In this document: piece by piece, positions 13,912-15,965 of the stretch
How the letters are laid out: every line of letters starts with the position of its first letter
Position numbering within the stretch: the stretch's first letter is position 1
DNA from: an uncultured Selenomonadales bacterium
GTDB lineage: Bacteria > Bacillota_C > Negativicutes > Selenomonadales > Selenomonadaceae
Reading direction: 5' to 3'
Assembly: GCA_937916025.1 (NCBI GenBank)
Contig: CALGGX010000123.1
Coordinates: forward strand, 1-15,965
Length of the DNA stretch: 15,965 nucleotides
Notes under the pieces: model-generated
Told to the model about the DNA's origin: nothing
Seen by the model: only the letters and a program-made list of their open reading frames with translations
Databases searched by the model: none
Position numbers and translations under genes: made by a program

Positions 13912-15023
13912 CGGTCAAAGATCGAAAACGACTTCCGGCTATCGAATACATGCGCGGCATTTCGATGCTCGGAGTCATCGGCATTCACATCGGCTCGCAA
14001 TACTTGACAAATCCTTCGGCAAACGCAAATCTCGTCGCGCTGTTCGAGATCGCGACGCGGTTCGCGGTGCCGATTTTCTTTTTCATATCCGCATTCGGCT
14101 TGTTCTATCGACTCGATCTCGACGCGCCTTTCGACTACGCAAACTTCATGCGCCGTCGGCTGAAGACAGTGCTGATTCCGTACCTCGCGTGGTCGATTTT
14201 TTATCTCGCGCACGACGGTTGGTTTTACAACGTCGGATTTCCCGCGCCGGATTATCTCGCAAAAATCCTGTTCTTCGGCATTGCGAAATATCAACTGTAT
14301 TTCCTCGTGATTTTGATCTGGTTTTACGCGCTGATGCCGCTCTGGATTGCAATCGTCCGTCGGATCACTCCGCGCGGATTGATCGCTTTGCTGATCTTTC
14401 AGATCGCATTCGACTACTTCTCGAGCTACAACGCCGCCTTCAATCAATTCGTCTACTCACTGCCGCAAGACGATCTCCTGCGCTGGTTTTTATTCTTCCG
14501 ACTGAATTGGCTCGTTTTGCATTACATCTTTATCTTCGTGTTCGGCGGTTGGCTCGCCGTGCGTTTCGAGAAGTTCGAGCACTTCATGCACCGGCATTTC
14601 ATTTCGATCTCGATCGCATTTTTCGCGACGCTCACCGCGCTCCTCACGCATTACTACATCGTCGTCCGCCGCTCGACCATCGAAGCTGCCGTCAATACCG
14701 CGCACCAACTCTCGCCGGAAGGCATTCTCTATACAATCGCCGCGTCGACGTTCTTCTTCGCGCTGTTCACCGTCGTCGACTTCGGCGCATTCAATCGAGT
14801 GCTGTCGATGCTCGGAAGGCATTCGTATTTCGCTTATCTCGTGCACCCGCTCGTCATCACGTATCTCGTGCTGTTTTTGCAATCGACGGGACGATTGATG
14901 ACAGCACCGATCTCGATCGCATTTTACTTTGCGACCGTTGCAATTTCATTGACAATCGTCGTCGTCTTCGCTAACATAGGAAAAGTTTTGCCTCTCATCA
15001 ACAGATTGACGATCGGAAAGTGA
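13908..15023 (+). CDS. Membrane acyltransferase family 3 protein (OafA/YrhL-like)
   Basis: 371 residues from ATG 13908, overlapping the SIMPL stop by four bases and without a clear ribosome binding site, so probably translationally coupled. The acyltransferase-3 signature is present at the start: IEYMRGISMLGVIGIHIGS with R16 and the conserved H27, followed by FISAFGLFYR and RRRLKTVLIPYLAWSIFYL. About ten hydrophobic segments follow, ending with VHPLVITYLVLFLQ and VAISLTIVVVFANIGKVLP. Such proteins move acyl groups, often acetyl, onto sugars of LPS, peptidoglycan or capsule. The phosphodiester glycosidase gene starts six bases downstream. Family secure; acceptor unknown. Confidence 0.92.
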   Translation: MTVKDRKRLPAIEYMRGISMLGVIGIHIGSQYLTNPSANANLVALFEIATRFAVPIFFFISAFGLFYRLDLDAPFDYANFMRRRLKTVLIPYLAWSIFYLAHDGWFYNVGFPAPDYLAKILFFGIAKYQLYFLVILIWFYALMPLWIAIVRRITPRGLIALLIFQIAFDYFSSYNAAFNQFVYSLPQDDLLRWFLFFRLNWLVLHYIFIFVFGGWLAVRFEKFEHFMHRHFISISIAFFATLTALLTHYYIVVRRSTIEAAVNTAHQLSPEGILYTIAASTFFFALFTVVDFGAFNRVLSMLGRHSYFAYLVHPLVITYLVLFLQSTGRLMTAPISIAFYFATVAISLTIVVVFANIGKVLPLINRLTIGK

Positions 15024-15029
15024 TTGCAT

Positions 15030-15965
15030 ATGTCGATAATCAAAAAATGTTTCGCCGCGTTCGTCGCGTGTATTTTTTTGACCGGAACGAGTGTCGATGC
15101 CGCCGCGCGGGTGATTGAGCGAGGCTCTGCCGCGAAAGTCAGTAAACAGCAATTGAAAGACGGCGATGAAGTCGAGTTGCCGTCGATGGATATTCCGCCG
15201 ATGACAACCGAACCGCCGCCTCCGCCGCCGAAAAAGGAAGAGAAGCCGTTTGATTGGACGGAATGGGCGGATCCCGAAAAACTTCCGAAGCAGACTGATG
15301 AGCCGCCTTCAGATCAATCGGATAACCAGCCGAAAACCGATCTGCCGGATTATACCGTTCCCGACGTCGAAACCGAACAATCGAAAACCCCCGAACCTCC
15401 TGTTGTCGAAGATGAAGGACTTGAATTCAAAGTCGTGCATCGAAACGGAGTGATGGCGTTTGCACTGATTGCGGCGCATGAAAATTACGAATTGCGCCCG
15501 GCACTCGCGCGCGGAATCATTCCGGGGCGGGCAACAGTCAAAAACATGTCCGGAGGAGCGACGGCGGCGATCAATGCAAGTTACTTCGGCTTGAGCGGCG
15601 AATTGCTCGGCGTGACGAAAATTGACGGAGTGATCGTCGGCACGACGTACTTCACGCGCTCGGCAATGGGCATCAACGAAGACGGCTCGACAATCTTCGG
15701 TCGCGTCGAATATCGCGGCACTCTGTCGAGCGGCGGCATGTCGACCGAGATTGGCGGAGTCAATTGCATGCGCAGCGAAAATTCGATCGTCGTCTACAAC
15801 AATTTCCAAGGGCGGACGACGGGCACGAATGATTTCGGCTCGGAGGCGGTCGTCGAGCGCGGCATCGTCAAGCTCGTTACGATCGGCAAAGGCAATAATG
15901 TAATTCCGGCGGGCGGATATGTGATCAGCGCGCACGGCTCGAAGAAGGATTTCATTCAAAAACTC
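15030..15965 (+). CDS. Exported phosphodiester glycosidase (NAGPA-domain) protein, 5' part
   Basis: 312 codons are open to the right edge from ATG 15030, 9 nt after GGAAAG (15015-15020), so the C-terminus is missing. A signal peptide is seen (MSIIKKCFAAFVACIFLTGT, cleavage probably near SVDAA). A low-complexity Pro/Glu/Asp-rich linker spans residues about 50-130, with a PPPPPP run and repeated P-x-T/D. The domain from about 135 shows the NAGPA/phosphodiester glycosidase marks: GGATAAINASYFG (N182), LLGVTKIDG, IVGTTYFTRSAMGI and GGYVISAHG. The human relative uncovers mannose-6-phosphate by removing GlcNAc; bacterial members act on sugar-phosphodiesters of the envelope or matrix glycans. A surface glycan or wall teichoic-like polymer is a reasonable substrate here (inference). 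It continues the SYLF-SIMPL-acyltransferase operon. Confidence 0.88.
   Translation, partial: MSIIKKCFAAFVACIFLTGTSVDAAARVIERGSAAKVSKQQLKDGDEVELPSMDIPPMTTEPPPPPPKKEEKPFDWTEWADPEKLPKQTDEPPSDQSDNQPKTDLPDYTVPDVETEQSKTPEPPVVEDEGLEFKVVHRNGVMAFALIAAHENYELRPALARGIIPGRATVKNMSGGATAAINASYFGLSGELLGVTKIDGVIVGTTYFTRSAMGINEDGSTIFGRVEYRGTLSSGGMSTEIGGVNCMRSENSIVVYNNFQGRTTGTNDFGSEAVVERGIVKLVTIGKGNNVIPAGGYVISAHGSKKDFIQKL

Noticed and set aside
15309..15959. Antisense ORF of 216 codons at the right end
   Set aside because: It is opposite the phosphodiester glycosidase gene, whose signal peptide, linker and conserved NASYFG motif leave no doubt about the coding strand.

Overview
The window looks like a chromosomal segment of a diderm firmicute, most probably a member of the Negativicutes (Selenomonadaceae-like). 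This is inferred from gene content. A CsaB-type wall-polymer pyruvyl transferase with DUF2993 and DUF5693 partners, typical of S-layer-homology surface biology in Firmicutes, occurs with a WavE-type lipopolysaccharide glycosyltransferase. Ribosome binding sites are strong (GGAG about 8-10 nt before the start), several genes start with TTG after such sites, and codon use favours NCG and GAC codons except in one stretch. No tRNA, rRNA, CRISPR array or insertion sequence was recognised, and no gene-free stretch exceeds 300 bases.

Layout. (1) 1-545: 3' end of an Rpn/PD-(D/E)XK-type nuclease-transposase gene with a 12-bp tandem repeat encoding a charged EGREEGR tail. (2) 575-1682: prfB (release factor 2), read through a programmed +1 frameshift at 641-647. 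(3) 1702-5633: DUF2993 lipoprotein-like envelope protein, DUF5693 multi-pass membrane protein and csaB, an envelope operon. (4) 5611-6525, minus strand: membrane-anchored alpha/beta hydrolase overlapping csaB tail to tail. (5) 6554-6620: AT-rich heptamer array in the divergent gap. (6) 6642-7809: a short phoH lacking its usual N-terminal domain, overlapping ybeY. A strong terminator at 7935-7967 follows. (7) 7993-12552: six tightly packed genes (GDPD-like phosphodiesterase, HAD phosphatase, nucleotidyltransferase, cupin, second nucleotidyltransferase, WavE-type glycosyltransferase). (8) A sigma-A-like promoter at 12549-12578, then 12607-15965: exported SYLF protein, exported SIMPL protein, membrane acyltransferase and an exported phosphodiester glycosidase cut by the right edge.

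Most of the window concerns the cell surface. The csaB operon should modify wall polymers. The six-gene module has the parts to make and attach a nucleotide-activated small molecule or sugar to a surface glycan. It is the best candidate for an undescribed pathway: it has two paralogous nucleotidyltransferases, one with a diverged nucleotide-binding loop, around a cupin, and it ends in a WavE gene whose 3' two thirds differ in base composition. The last operon carries exported proteins that could act on envelope lipids or glycans. prfB, phoH and ybeY are translation and RNA housekeeping genes.
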